The notes below the pieces were generated by a model. The model searched no databases and was not told where the DNA came from. It saw only the letters and a program-made list of their open reading frames with translations. The position numbers and the translations under genes are program-made. 64,000 nt of DNA, taken from the NCBI GenBank assembly GCA_963734395.1, contig CAVTGY010000007.1:744001-808000 (forward strand), in the 5' to 3' direction. This document shows, in pieces, positions 15,320-24,809 of this stretch (the stretch's first letter is position 1; every line of letters begins with the position of its first letter). This stretch comes from Bog-756 sp963734395. Its GTDB lineage: Bacteria > Actinomycetota > Acidimicrobiia > Acidimicrobiales > RAAP-2.

Positions 15320-18250
15320 ATGGCCAACGTGCGGAACCGGGCGAGACATCGGGTTACCTGGCGAATAGCCGCGGGGCTTTCCGTGGCCATTGCCGCGCTT
15401 TCGCCGGCCGTTGTTGCCGGCGCCAACCCATCGGCAAGGACGCTTCTGCCGGCGTCGAAGTCGATCATCCCGAGCGGGGCCCAGGTTGAGGGCCCAACTG
15501 CGACCTCCACCCAGGTCCGGGTGGACGTCGCACTCAAAATCCCCGACTCTGCTTCTCTCCAGGCATTCGTGACTGCAGTCAGTACGCCCGGGTCTCCCCA
15601 GTTCCGCCAGTACTTGGCGAATGGTCAATTCGCCACGAGATTCGGCCCGAGTTCGGCGGCGATCGACTCGGTCCGATCGTGGCTCGCCGCCTCGAGTCTC
15701 TCCGTCGGAGCGACCACGAGTGACGGGCTGCTCGTCCCTGCGACCGGCACAGCAGCGGAGGTCGACGCCGCCTTCCAGACGACGATCTCGAACGTACGGC
15801 TCTCGACCGGAACCACTAGCTACGCCGCCCTCACCACCCCCTCTGTGCCGGCGTCGGTCGCCGGGGTAGTGAGTGGGGTCCTCGGACTCGACGACTACTC
15901 CCAACAACCTGCACCGGTCGATCCCGTGGCCGACGCGGGGCGGGCGACACCCGAATCACCTGCGACGCCGTCGGCGGCGCACGCTGCCCAAGCGATGACC
16001 TCCCCGGGCATCCCCGTGCCCTCCCCGTGCCCGGCGGCGGCGAACGCCATCAACAACCTCACCGGGAATCCGAGCTACACCCAAACGGCCATTGCCCGCC
16101 TCTACGGCTTCCCCGACCTCTACGACCAGGGCCGGCTCGGTTACGGCCAGACCGTCGCTCTCCTCGAGGTAGAGCCCTACACCGCGCACGAGATCCAGAC
16201 CTTCGAGCAGTGCTACGGCCTCACCAACCCGGTGCGACAGGTGGTGGTCGACGGTGGGGGGGCTCCCACTCAAGTGGGCGAGGCGGCACTCGACATCGAG
16301 CAGGTGGCAGCCCTGGCCCCCGGGGCAAGCATCGTTGCCTACGACGGACCCGGAGTGACCAGCACCCTCACAGCCATCGCCGACGACGACTCTGCTGGAT
16401 TGGTGAGCGCCAGCCTGGGTTTCTGCGAGGCGGGCGTGACGCCGGCCCAGTTCGCCAGTGAGTCAGTCGTGCTCGACCAGCTGGCGGCGCAGGGCCAGAC
16501 GGTTGTCGTCGCCTCAGGCGACAGTGGTTCGGAGGCGTGCTCTACCGCCGGTGGGAATCCTGAGCTCGGGGTGAACGATCCCACCAGCCAACCCGATGTC
16601 CTGGCAGCGGGCGGCACCATGCTGCCGCCCCCCTCGGCGAACCAGCCGACCACAAGTGAGCAGACGGTCTGGAACAATTGCTTGGGGCGGGGGCCGGCGT
16701 GCGCGACAACCATCGACGGTGGCGCGGGCGGAGGCGGAATCTCCTCGCACTTCAGCATGCCGTCCTGGCAGCAAGCGGCTGGGCACGGGACGATCAACTC
16801 GTACTCGTCCGGCACGCCGTGCGGCGCTCCAAGCGGTTCGTACTGCCGGGAGGTCCCCGACGTCTCGGCCTATGCCGACCAGCGTGTCGGTTACTCGATC
16901 TATCTCGACCCCCTGTACGTAGAAACCCCGAACGGATTGGTGCCGTTTTTCCCGGGTGGCTGGACGGCCGACGCCGGGACCAGCGCCGCGGCACCGCTGT
17001 GGGCCGCGCTCCTCACCGACATCAACCAGGGTTGCGCCTCGACTGTGGGCATGGTGGACCCCGCCCTCTATCGCCTCGGGGCGACTGGGTCGCATGCCTT
17101 CACCGACATCACGTCGGGGAACAACGACTACACCGACACCCAAGGTGGCGACTATCCGGCTACCCCCGGTTACGACCTGGCGACGGGCTGGGGGACGCCG
17201 AACGCCGGACCCCTGGCCACCGGGCTCCAGGCCGCTGGGGGCTGCCCTTCGCTCACCGGGCTGTCCACCCACTTCTCGCCGACAACCGGTGGCGGCACCC
17301 TCGTCATCTCCGGGAGCGACCTCGCCGGCGCCAGGTCCGTGGCCATCGACTCGGTTCCCGCCGTAATCCTGAGCGACTCGGCGAGTTCTGTAATGGTTAC
17401 GATCCCTCCGTCCTCGCCAAGAGCAGGCAACGTCACGGTCACCACGCCGAACGGCACCACGGCCACCACGCCGTTCACCCGGTTTACCTATGGACAGGGT
17501 TACCGGGAGGTCGCCTCCGACGGCGGGGTGTTCAGCTTCGGCGACGCCCAGTTCTTTGGCTCCATGGGTGGCCAGCACCTCAACGCACCGGTGGTGGGCG
17601 TGGCCGCCACCCCCGACGGGAAGGGCTATTGGGAGGTCGCCTCCGACGGCGGGGTGTTCAGCTTCGGCGACGCCCAGTTCTTCGGCTCCATGGGTGGCCA
17701 GCACCTCAACGCACCGGTGGTGGGCGTGGCCGCCACCCCCGACGGGAAGGGCTATTGGGAGGTCGCCTCCGACGGCGGGGTGTTCAGCTTCGGCGACGCC
17801 CAGTTCTTCGGCTCCATGGGTGGCCAGCACCTCAACGCACCGGTGGTGGGCGTGGCTGCCACCCCCGACGGGAAGGGCTATTGGGAGGTCGCCTCCGACG
17901 GCGGGGTGTTCAGCTTCGGCGACGCCCAGTTCTTCGGCTCCATGGGTGGCCAGCACCTCAACGCACCGGTGGTGGGCGTGGCCGCCACCCCCGACGGGAA
18001 GGGCTATTGGGAGGTCGCCTCCGACGGCGGGGTGTTCAGCTTCGGCGACGCCCAGTTCTTCGGCTCCATGGGTGGCCAGCACCTCAACGCACCGGTGGTG
18101 GGCGTGGCCGCCACCCCCGACGGGAAGGGCTATTGGGAGGTCGCCTCCGACGGCGGGGTGTTCAGCTTCGGCGACGCCCAGTTCTTTGGCTCCATGGGTG
18201 GCCAGCACCTCAACGCACCGGTGGTGGGCGTGGCTGCCACCGCGGGGTGA
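15320..18250 (+). CDS. Secreted S53 (sedolisin/kumamolisin-like) peptidase with C-terminal repeats
   Basis: This 976-residue protein has a signal peptide (hydrophobic WRIAAGLSVAIAALSPAVVAGA) and a pro-kumamolisin propeptide (about 40-190) with SPQFRQYLANGQFATRFGPS. The S53 catalytic domain (about 240-640) shows Glu321 and Asp325 (GEAALDIEQ), oxyanion Asp401 (SGDSGSEAC) and nucleophile Ser555 (GTSAAAP). An IPT/TIG-like domain follows (about 645-725), then six repeats of 42 residues. S53 enzymes are acid-active endopeptidases, which suits an acidophile. The repeats probably mediate surface or polymer binding. I chose ATG 15320 for its AGGAGGT site. Confidence 0.93.
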   Translation: MANVRNRARHRVTWRIAAGLSVAIAALSPAVVAGANPSARTLLPASKSIIPSGAQVEGPTATSTQVRVDVALKIPDSASLQAFVTAVSTPGSPQFRQYLANGQFATRFGPSSAAIDSVRSWLAASSLSVGATTSDGLLVPATGTAAEVDAAFQTTISNVRLSTGTTSYAALTTPSVPASVAGVVSGVLGLDDYSQQPAPVDPVADAGRATPESPATPSAAHAAQAMTSPGIPVPSPCPAAANAINNLTGNPSYTQTAIARLYGFPDLYDQGRLGYGQTVALLEVEPYTAHEIQTFEQCYGLTNPVRQVVVDGGGAPTQVGEAALDIEQVAALAPGASIVAYDGPGVTSTLTAIADDDSAGLVSASLGFCEAGVTPAQFASESVVLDQLAAQGQTVVVASGDSGSEACSTAGGNPELGVNDPTSQPDVLAAGGTMLPPPSANQPTTSEQTVWNNCLGRGPACATTIDGGAGGGGISSHFSMPSWQQAAGHGTINSYSSGTPCGAPSGSYCREVPDVSAYADQRVGYSIYLDPLYVETPNGLVPFFPGGWTADAGTSAAAPLWAALLTDINQGCASTVGMVDPALYRLGATGSHAFTDITSGNNDYTDTQGGDYPATPGYDLATGWGTPNAGPLATGLQAAGGCPSLTGLSTHFSPTTGGGTLVISGSDLAGARSVAIDSVPAVILSDSASSVMVTIPPSSPRAGNVTVTTPNGTTATTPFTRFTYGQGYREVASDGGVFSFGDAQFFGSMGGQHLNAPVVGVAATPDGKGYWEVASDGGVFSFGDAQFFGSMGGQHLNAPVVGVAATPDGKGYWEVASDGGVFSFGDAQFFGSMGGQHLNAPVVGVAATPDGKGYWEVASDGGVFSFGDAQFFGSMGGQHLNAPVVGVAATPDGKGYWEVASDGGVFSFGDAQFFGSMGGQHLNAPVVGVAATPDGKGYWEVASDGGVFSFGDAQFFGSMGGQHLNAPVVGVAATAG
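17507..18250 (+). repeat. Six tandem 126-bp repeats in the peptidase gene
   Basis: Units begin at 17507, 17633, 17759, 17885, 18011 and 18137, the last one incomplete. They are nearly identical at the DNA level, differing at a few synonymous sites (for example TTT/TTC and GCC/GCT). Each encodes 42 residues with core EVASDGGVFSFGDAQFFGSM. Such uniformity points to recent expansion or gene conversion, and makes copy number prone to change or to assembly error. Confidence 0.95.
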
Positions 18251-18421
18251 CCCACAGCGGTCGAAAGGCGCATCGTCGTCCCTAGCGCTCCCTTCTTACC
18301 ATCAAGCCGTCCTCCTCATTGGGTGCCTGCAAGGAAAATGAACACTTACTGGCTCGATCCGTCGCCATGACCGATGGCGGTGAGTCGGTTCCCGCAGGGG
18401 GATCGTCATCCGCAGATGGAG

Positions 18422-19628
18422 TTAGACGGTGCGAAGCGCGTCAGTAGGAGGCATCCGAGCCGCCCGGAGGGCGGGGAGCAGTCCCGCGACTGCACCGATG
18501 AGAACGGCTGCGCCGAGCCCACCGGCCCACGCCAGTGCTGGGATTACGATGGCCCAACCCTTGCTCGAGGCGTAGATCGCCGTCGCCAGGGTGCCGAGAC
18601 CCACTCCGACCGCTCCCCCGAGCAGCGCGAGCAGGATTGCCTCGGCCAGGAATTGGGTGCGAATATTGCCCTTGGTGGCCCCGAGGGCACGACGCAGGCC
18701 GATCTCGCTGCGACGCTCAAGGACCGAGATGACCATGATGTTGGCGACGCCGACGGCCCCGACCAGCAGAGCCACGGCCCCCAAGCCGAGGAAAAGCCCG
18801 TTGAGCGCACTCTGGGCGTCGGCCCGGGCCACCAGGGCGGCCGAGGGCTGGCTCAGGTCGACCTGATTGGGAGCCTCCGGGTTGGCTGTTGCCGCCAGCA
18901 CGCTCTGCACGGCGGCGGTCTCGTCGGTCTGGGATCGAACGTAGATGGTCGACGGGTGGCCGTCCAAGCCAAGGTAGGCCTCGGCGGCCGGAAATCCGAC
19001 GAGAACCGAGGTGTCGATCTCCGGGGTCAACGGCGCCGCGTTCAGGATCCCGACGACATAGAACCATTGGCCGCCGACCCAGATGCGTTCGCCGGAATAG
19101 ACGCCGTCGATCCCGAGAAACTGGGCGGCAGCGGCGCCGAGGACGGCCACCGGCTCCTTGGCGGTGGCGGCGTTGAGAAAGCGGCCCTGGGCCACGGAGG
19201 TGCCGACGGCATGGAGGAGCCCGAGGCTGGCGGCATCGACGCTCAGCGCGTTGGTGTCGACGGTCGGGATCGAGCGGGCTCCGGTAGGCGTTGGCAGTGG
19301 TCGCACCGGTGTACTGGACATCGGTCACGGGGCCGATCCGACCGATCATCGCCGGTGCGGCTTTGGGGAGCTCAGCCGTCTGGCCAAACAAGCTCTGCCC
19401 GTTGGTGACGGTGAGCAAGTTGGTTCCCAGTCGGTCGATCTCGGCGAGCAACCCGGCCTGAGACGACGCCGACAGGCCGAGCACGGCCACGATGGCGGCG
19501 ACTCCGATGGCAATGCCCAGGGCCGACAGCGCCGCCCGCAACTTGCGGGTGCGCAGCCCGATGCTGGCCACACGAGCCAGATCTCCCGATCGCAGGGTCG
19601 CTGGGGACAGCATCGTCGTTGTGCTCAT
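18422..19628 (-). pseudogene. MacB/FtsX-type ABC transporter permease, one frameshift
   Basis: It starts at ATG 19628 (after GGGAAGG) with MSTTTMLSPATLRSGDL and a first transmembrane segment (LSALGIAIGVAAIVAVLGL). The periplasmic MacB core follows. One extra base near 19269 shifts the frame after NAYRSPL; the second frame continues IPTVDTNALSVDAASLG and ends with three transmembrane segments and the FtsX motif ERRSEIGLRRALGATKGNI. Restored length is about 401 residues. This is the membrane partner of the ATPase at 19911-20717. The gene is probably functional if the indel is a sequencing error. Confidence 0.85.
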
Positions 19629-19632
19629 CCGC

Positions 19633-19914
19633 CTACCTTCCCGCCTCGTCCCGAAGAGGTGGCCGGTGGCGAGGTCCGGGGAGGACGGAGCCATCGGCGC
19701 CATCATCGACGGTGTAATCCTTGACGAGAGCGATCATGAGCCGCGACATGGCCACGAGCCCGATGCCGGCAACGAAAGCGACTGCGCCGACAATGACGGC
19801 GAAGGAAGAGCAAGCGGTTCGGATTTTCGCGCTTCGCTCGGTTGCCCGGGCCGGCATAAGTCGATCGTTGGCCCAGGCCGAAGGCGCCAGGGCTCTGTCG
19901 GCGTAGCGCCTCAC
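19633..19914 (-). CDS. Small single-pass membrane protein in the MacAB-like operon
   Basis: This 93-residue protein has one clear transmembrane segment (SSFAVIVGAVAFVAGIGLVAM). The GTG start overlaps the stop of the upstream ATPase gene (GTGA), and its stop is 4 bp before the permease ATG, so it is tightly co-translated. No family was recognised. Its position suggests an accessory subunit of the exporter. It could also be a small regulator. Confidence 0.65.
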   Translation of the reverse strand: MRRYADRALAPSAWANDRLMPARATERSAKIRTACSSFAVIVGAVAFVAGIGLVAMSRLMIALVKDYTVDDGADGSVLPGPRHRPPLRDEAGR

Positions 19915-20717
19915 GCCGTCTCCCGACCGGAGGACAGTCGGCCACCGACCCCACCGGACCTCCCAGTGTCGACGACGATCCTTCCGTCGAGCATCTCGAC
20001 CCGGCGGGGCAGCCGAGCGGCGAGGTCGCGGTCGTGAGTGATGACGATGATGGTGGCGCCGGCGGCGTTGAGCTCCTCCATGAGGGCCAGAATGGCCTGA
20101 CCGGTGGCACTGTCGAGATTTCCGGTCGGTTCGTCCGCCAATACGATCGATGGCTCACCGACCAGGGCGCGGGCGATGGCCACTCGCTGGCGCTCGCCGC
20201 CCGACAACTGGGTCGGCCGGGCATGAGCCCGATGGGCGAGGCCCACCCGGGCCAGTGATTGCCGTGCCTTCTGGCGTCGCTCGGCGATCCCCACGCCGGC
20301 ATAGAGAAGACCGTCGGCAACATTCTCGAGAGCGGTGGCGTGCTCGGCCAGAAAGAACTGCTGGAAGACGAAGCCGATGCGAGTGGCCCGCACGGCGGCG
20401 AGCTCGCGATCGCTGAGGCGGGCGACGTCGAGACCGGTGATGCGCACGGTGCCCGAGGTCGGCCGATCCAACGTGCCCATGAGGTGCAGGAGAGTCGACT
20501 TGCCCGAACCCGACGGTCCGACCACACCGACCAGCTCACCCTGGCGGACGGTGAAGCTGACCCCGGCCAGAGCGACGACGGGTGGCTCGGTGTCGTAGCG
20601 CTTGGTCACCGATTCGAGCTCGAGAACCGGTGGGGCTCCGCCATGGTTCCAACCCGGCCCGTCGAGGTCGCCTGCCGATGCCGCCGGGCTTCCATCGACT
20701 GTTGTGTCGACGCTCAT
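19911..20717 (-). CDS. ABC transporter ATP-binding protein (MacB/LolD type)
   Basis: This 268-residue ATPase shows Walker A GPSGSGKST, Q-loop FVFQQFFLAEH, signature LSGGERQ, Walker B IVLADEP and switch His ITHDRD. An N-terminal extension of about 30 residues precedes the core. The ATG at 20717 overlaps the expected TGA of the adaptor gene (ATGA). One extra base near 20735 currently joins the two frames into an artificial fusion. It powers export of peptides, antibiotics or lipid-linked substrates with the downstream permease. Confidence 0.9.
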   Translation of the reverse strand: MSVDTTVDGSPAASAGDLDGPGWNHGGAPPVLELESVTKRYDTEPPVVALAGVSFTVRQGELVGVVGPSGSGKSTLLHLMGTLDRPTSGTVRITGLDVARLSDRELAAVRATRIGFVFQQFFLAEHATALENVADGLLYAGVGIAERRQKARQSLARVGLAHRAHARPTQLSGGERQRVAIARALVGEPSIVLADEPTGNLDSATGQAILALMEELNAAGATIIVITHDRDLAARLPRRVEMLDGRIVVDTGRSGGVGGRLSSGRETA

Positions 20718-21891
20718 GTGTTGGGGACCACCACGCGTCTGACCAGCCGCAAGCCCCGGTCCGGTCACCTGCACCATGCCGTCGGCGTCGTCGAAAAGGC
20801 CGAGGGTGACGGCCACGAGATGGTGGGCACCCGAGCTCGAGACCACCTCGACGGCGTAGCCGCCGGTGGCCAGGGCCAGCAGCGCGTCGACGGGGACGAC
20901 GAGGGCGCTCGGAACGCTGCCCGTGGTGATGGCCACCTCGACCGGTGCCTGGTCGAGGTGGCCCGTGGCTGCCTCATCGGTGGGCGTGACGAGAACGGTG
21001 ATGGTGGGACTGCCACCCCCCGAGGCCGAGGATGAGGAGGTGGCCACCGTGCCTACTGAGGAGACGACCCCGGGCGTCGTCTGGTTGTTGGGCAGGGTGA
21101 TGGTCACCTTGTTCCCCACGGCGACCTCGGACTGCTGATCGGCATCGAGGTCGATGGTCACCAGTCGGGCCGTCGAGCTGGCCGAGAGTATGGTCGATCC
21201 CGGCTGGGCGGGCGCGCCCAAGGTGACCGTCCCCACTACCGCGGTGATGCGGGCGGCAGTGGGCAGGAAGACGACCTGGCCCAGGGTAAGCGTGCCGTTC
21301 TGGGTCATCCCGAGCGCGGACTGGAGCGCCTCCACCCCGATCTTGGTCCAGTAGCCGAACTCGTCCGACGTCGGGTCGAGGTCGGCGCTGCTCACATAAC
21401 CCAGGGCCACGAGATCGGCGTTGAGCTCTCTGGACGTCGGGCCCGGTGACGTCAGAGGCTGAGGCCCCCTCGGAAAGGGTGCGGTAGGCGGGGGTCGAGC
21501 CGTAGAGGAGGGCGACGGGGCTGCCATTCACCTGGTAGAGGACTTGGCCCTGTGTGACGACCTGACCGACGGCGGGCAAGGCGGTGATCGTGCCCTGGGC
21601 CTGGTTCACGATCGAGTAGCTTCCCGCATAGCCCAAGGTGGCACTCACGTCGGTCTGCGACGTCAACGGTTGCTGGGCGACTGCATAGAGCGAGGTCGGA
21701 TATGCGTTGTCAACGGCGCCGGCACTTGTTGGGCTCGAGCCCCCGAAGGGGTCGGTGACGGCGAGCACGACGGCGGCGACGACCACTACGGCGACGGTGG
21801 CGACGATCCAGCGACGGCCCCGGTGTCGCGCGTGACCGAGCTCCGGGATGAGGGGCTCGACGGCCAGCGTCTCCTCCGTGGTCTGGCTCAT
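20714..21891 (-). pseudogene. Periplasmic adaptor (MacA/HlyD-like) with peptidoglycan-binding domain, two frameshifts
   Basis: The N-terminus is a membrane anchor (WIVATVAVVVVAAVVLAVTD) followed by the lipoyl-like half (GTITALPAVGQVVTQGQVLY). A PG_binding_1 segment follows (RELNADLVALGYV, FGYWTKIGVEALQ), and then the beta-barrel and membrane-proximal domains (LGAPAQPGSTILSASSTARL, VPVDALLALATGGYAVEVV). One extra base near 21435 breaks the frame before RELNADL, and another near 20735 removes the natural stop. Restored length is about 391 residues. This adaptor type, with its cell-wall-binding insert, is common in Gram-positive MacAB-like exporters. Confidence 0.82.
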
Positions 21892-21903
21892 CGGGCGCCC
21901 GCA

Positions 21904-22596
21904 CTAGAGGAGGTCTGGCCGACCAGCGGGCATGTCCTTAGCACACGCCTTCTGGGCTGTCTGGAACAGCGGCGACTGCGGATTGAGATCGCTTCCGGCG
22001 CTACCGTTGATCTTGATCGAGATCGCTCCCCCTCGGGCGCTCGGGTCGGGGAAGTCGGTGATGCCATGGGCCCGCATGCACTGGGACATCTTGAGTGCGG
22101 CGGCCAGGGCCTGGGCCTGCTGGGCCGGTGTCGGTTGTTTTCCTCCGTTCGGCATCAGCTTCTGACAGGCCTGTTGAGCCGACTGGAACTGCGGCGATTG
22201 CGGGTTGATCCCGTCACTGGAGCCGATGTCGATCTGGCCCTGGCTGTTGGGGTCGGGGAAGTTGGGCACCCCGTGGGACCGCATGCACGAGGAGAAGGCC
22301 AGCCTGCTCGAAGCACTCGAGCCGGATCCCCCGCTGATCACCATTCCCGACGCGCTTCCCGGACCTGCCGTGCCGCCGGAGGTCGCGGCTCCGCTCGGAT
22401 CCGACGACGAGGAGCCGTGGTCGGCCGAGTTCGCGCTCGTCCCGAGGCTGGCGACGCCTGGACTGGCACTGCCGCTGGAGCAAGCCGCCGCCAAGAGAGC
22501 GGTGGTCACGAGGACGGCGACGACGGCGCCGGAGCGCCGCAGCCGGGGTCGTCCTCGTGGCTCGGATCGGTCAGTGTCGATGGCGACGTTGTGCAT
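21904..22596 (-). CDS. Lipoprotein with duplicated CMRxHG motif
   Basis: This 230-residue protein has a lipoprotein signal peptide ending in LLAAAC (Cys39) and a Ser/Gly-rich linker. Two copies of a small domain follow: SSCMRSHGVPNFPDP with QSAQQACQKLMP, and SQCMRAHGITDFPDP with QTAQKACAKDMP. Each repeat holds a Cys pair probably forming a disulfide. Such proteins typically precede peptidoglycan-binding adaptors in actinobacterial MacAB-like operons. It may capture substrate or sense the envelope. It is the first gene of the operon that runs to 18422, divergent from the two-component system. Confidence 0.8.
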   Translation of the reverse strand: MHNVAIDTDRSEPRGRPRLRRSGAVVAVLVTTALLAAACSSGSASPGVASLGTSANSADHGSSSSDPSGAATSGGTAGPGSASGMVISGGSGSSASSRLAFSSCMRSHGVPNFPDPNSQGQIDIGSSDGINPQSPQFQSAQQACQKLMPNGGKQPTPAQQAQALAAALKMSQCMRAHGITDFPDPSARGGAISIKINGSAGSDLNPQSPLFQTAQKACAKDMPAGRPDLL

Positions 22597-22860
22597 GGGT
22601 CCTGCCTTTGCCTCGAACGAGATGCTGCTTTACCTGCCGTTGTACGACACCTGCGGTTTCGGGACGGTTTCAGTCGACGCCGATTTGCCCCCTCATCCAT
22701 AAGCATTTGATAAGAGTGGTCGAAACTCACCCGACCCGTGCCTAGGGGGTGAAACCTTTCCGCAACCCCGCGTGCGGCATGCTCATGGGAGCGGCCACTC
22801 GGCTGTGATTGCGCCGACGCGCACGGAAGAGCCTTGGCACCAGGTTCGGAGGGAGACAAT

Positions 22861-23514
22861 GTGCGGATACTCGTGATCGAGGATGACGCGGAGATGGCGG
22901 GGGCCGTCGGCGTCGGACTCCGTCGGGAGGGGATGAACGTCGACGTCGTCCTAGAGGGTGCCGTCGGGCTCACCCGAGCTTTGGAGGGAGACTATGACGT
23001 CATCGTGCTCGACCGTGACCTTCCCGGGCTGCACGGCGACGAGATCTGCTCCCAACTGGTGGAAGCCAGCTGCCGGAGCCGGGTCCTGATGCTGACCGCC
23101 GCCGCCACCATGGACGACCTGGTCGACGGACTCGGACTGGGCGCGGACGACTATCTGACCAAGCCGTTCGACTTCCCGGTGCTCGTGGCACGAATCGGCG
23201 CCCTCTTCCGCCGATCGCAACCGGCCATCCCCCCCGTCCTGCGGCGACGTGACATCGAAGTGGACGCGGCCCAACGTCGCGCCTCTCGAGGTGGGCGCTC
23301 ACTCCATCTCTCACCCAAGGAGTTCGACGTCCTCCACCTCTTGCTGGCTTCGGGAGGCCGGACGTTACCTGCCGAGGAGCTGCTCGAGCGGGTCTGGGAC
23401 GTGGCGGCAGACCCGTTCACCAATGCCGTCAAGGTCACCATGAGCCGGCTCCGCACCAAGCTCGGCGATCCTCCTGTGATCGAGACGGTGGCCAAGGCCG
23501 GATACCGGATTTGA
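22861..23514 (+). CDS. OmpR/PhoB family response regulator
   Basis: The product is 217 residues, starting at GTG 22861 just after GGAGGG. The receiver domain has the acidic pair Glu7/Asp8-Asp9, phosphoacceptor Asp51 (VIVLDRDLPG), Thr in LMLTAAA and Lys in LTKPFD. The C-terminal winged helix shows LHLSPKEFDVLHLLLASGGRTL (in parts), then AVKVTMSRLRTKLG and VAKAGYRI. It forms a two-component pair with the overlapping kinase gene and probably controls the divergent exporter operon. Confidence 0.93.
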   Translation: MRILVIEDDAEMAGAVGVGLRREGMNVDVVLEGAVGLTRALEGDYDVIVLDRDLPGLHGDEICSQLVEASCRSRVLMLTAAATMDDLVDGLGLGADDYLTKPFDFPVLVARIGALFRRSQPAIPPVLRRRDIEVDAAQRRASRGGRSLHLSPKEFDVLHLLLASGGRTLPAEELLERVWDVAADPFTNAVKVTMSRLRTKLGDPPVIETVAKAGYRI

Positions 23515-23516
23515 GA

Positions 23517-24809
23517 ATGGCCATGACCGACCGGATCAGGAACGCCGCCCAACCATCCCTTGGGCTCCGGCGTACGATTCGCCTCCGTCTGACGATTATC
23601 TATGGAGGGCTCTTCATTCTCTCGGGAGCAGCAGTGCTCGCCATCACCTACGTCTTGGTCCGAGACTCGACGGGGACAGGCAGCGTCACGATCAGCCATG
23701 GCCCTGGCGGAGTGAGCGTACACGGGACCTTTGTGGGCGGTGGCCCCCTACCGCCCAAGTCCGGGGTAGTCCAGGTCACGGGGGACAGGCCTCTCACCCT
23801 CAAGCAGGCAACCGCCCAGGCCCACCAACTCCAGATGCAGGCCGCCCAGATAACTGCCAACGAACTGCACCAGCTCCTGATCAGATCCGGCATCGCACTA
23901 GCCATCATGGCCGTCGTCTCCATCGCTCTTGGCTGGCTGATTGCCGGACGCGTCCTTCGTCCCCTCCGCACAATGACCACGGCGGTCAGGGACATTTCGG
24001 CTACCAACTTGCACCGACGGCTCGATCTCGACGGTCCCGACGACGAGCTCAAGGAGCTTGGCGACACCTTCGACGACCTGCTGGCACGGCTGGACAAGTC
24101 GTTTCAGTCGCAGCGACAGTTCGTCTCCAACGCCTCGCACGAGCTGCGGACCCCGCTCGCCCGTCAGCGAACTGTCGTACAGGTGGCCTTGGCCGATCCC
24201 CACGCCACCGTCAACACGCTCAGAGACGCACACGAGAGCGTTCTCGCATCCGGAGAGGAGGAGGAGCGATTGGTCGAAGCGCTTCTGACCCTAACCAGGG
24301 GGCAGGCGGGACTCGACCGGCGTGAGGTCCTCGATCTGGCCACGGTCACCGAGCTCGTCCTCCTCACCTGCACAGCAGAGGCTGAGCTTCGAGGGATCGG
24401 GGTCTTCTCGACACTGCGGGCGGCCCCGGCTATGGGTGACGGACGGCTGGTCGAACGGCTGGTGGCCAACCTGATGGACAACGCCCTCCGTCACAACGTC
24501 GAGCATGGGCGGATCGATGTCTCCACTGAACGCCGTGACGGTCAAGCCGTTGTCTCGGTGGTCAACACCGGGCCGGTGGTACCTCCGACGGAGCTGGACC
24601 GGATCCTGCTGCCCTTCCAACGGATGGGGTCAGATCGCACCGGTCAACGAGAGGGTTCGGGTCTGGGCCTTTCGATCGTCCTGGCCATCGCCGAGGCCCA
24701 CGACGCTCGGTTGAGAATTCGATCCAATTCCGATGGCGGACTCGACGTCGAGGTGGCCTTCCCGCTGGCCGGACGGCGGCCGACCAGCGAAAACGGCCGA
24801 GTCGGTTGA
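23517..24809 (+). CDS. Sensor histidine kinase
   Basis: This 430-residue membrane kinase has two transmembrane segments (LTIIYGGLFILSGAAVLAIT and GIALAIMAVVSIALGWLIAG) flanking an extracytoplasmic loop of about 80 residues. Then come a HAMP domain, the H-box FVSNASHELRTPLARQ, N-box NLMDNALRHN and G-box GSGLGLSIVLAIAEAHD. ATG 23517 lies three bases after the regulator stop; a second ATG follows at 23523. Its likely role is detection of envelope or antimicrobial stress, as for kinases linked to MacAB-like exporters. Confidence 0.93.
   Translation: MAMTDRIRNAAQPSLGLRRTIRLRLTIIYGGLFILSGAAVLAITYVLVRDSTGTGSVTISHGPGGVSVHGTFVGGGPLPPKSGVVQVTGDRPLTLKQATAQAHQLQMQAAQITANELHQLLIRSGIALAIMAVVSIALGWLIAGRVLRPLRTMTTAVRDISATNLHRRLDLDGPDDELKELGDTFDDLLARLDKSFQSQRQFVSNASHELRTPLARQRTVVQVALADPHATVNTLRDAHESVLASGEEEERLVEALLTLTRGQAGLDRREVLDLATVTELVLLTCTAEAELRGIGVFSTLRAAPAMGDGRLVERLVANLMDNALRHNVEHGRIDVSTERRDGQAVVSVVNTGPVVPPTELDRILLPFQRMGSDRTGQREGSGLGLSIVLAIAEAHDARLRIRSNSDGGLDVEVAFPLAGRRPTSENGRVG

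Noticed and set aside
16514..18208. Long minus-strand open frame (564 codons) with His-rich repeats opposite the S53 peptidase
   Set aside because: It is the mirror of the high-GC repeats and catalytic domain. It lacks a ribosome site or any domain, and the plus strand encodes a complete recognisable peptidase.
16678..18285. Second plus-strand frame across the peptidase repeats, Arg-rich
   Set aside because: It is an out-of-frame reading of the tandem repeats with implausible composition.
19911..21527. Apparent adaptor-ATPase fusion protein of 538 residues
   Set aside because: Removing one base near 20735 restores a normal adaptor stop overlapping the ATPase start (ATGA), so the fusion is most likely an indel artefact.
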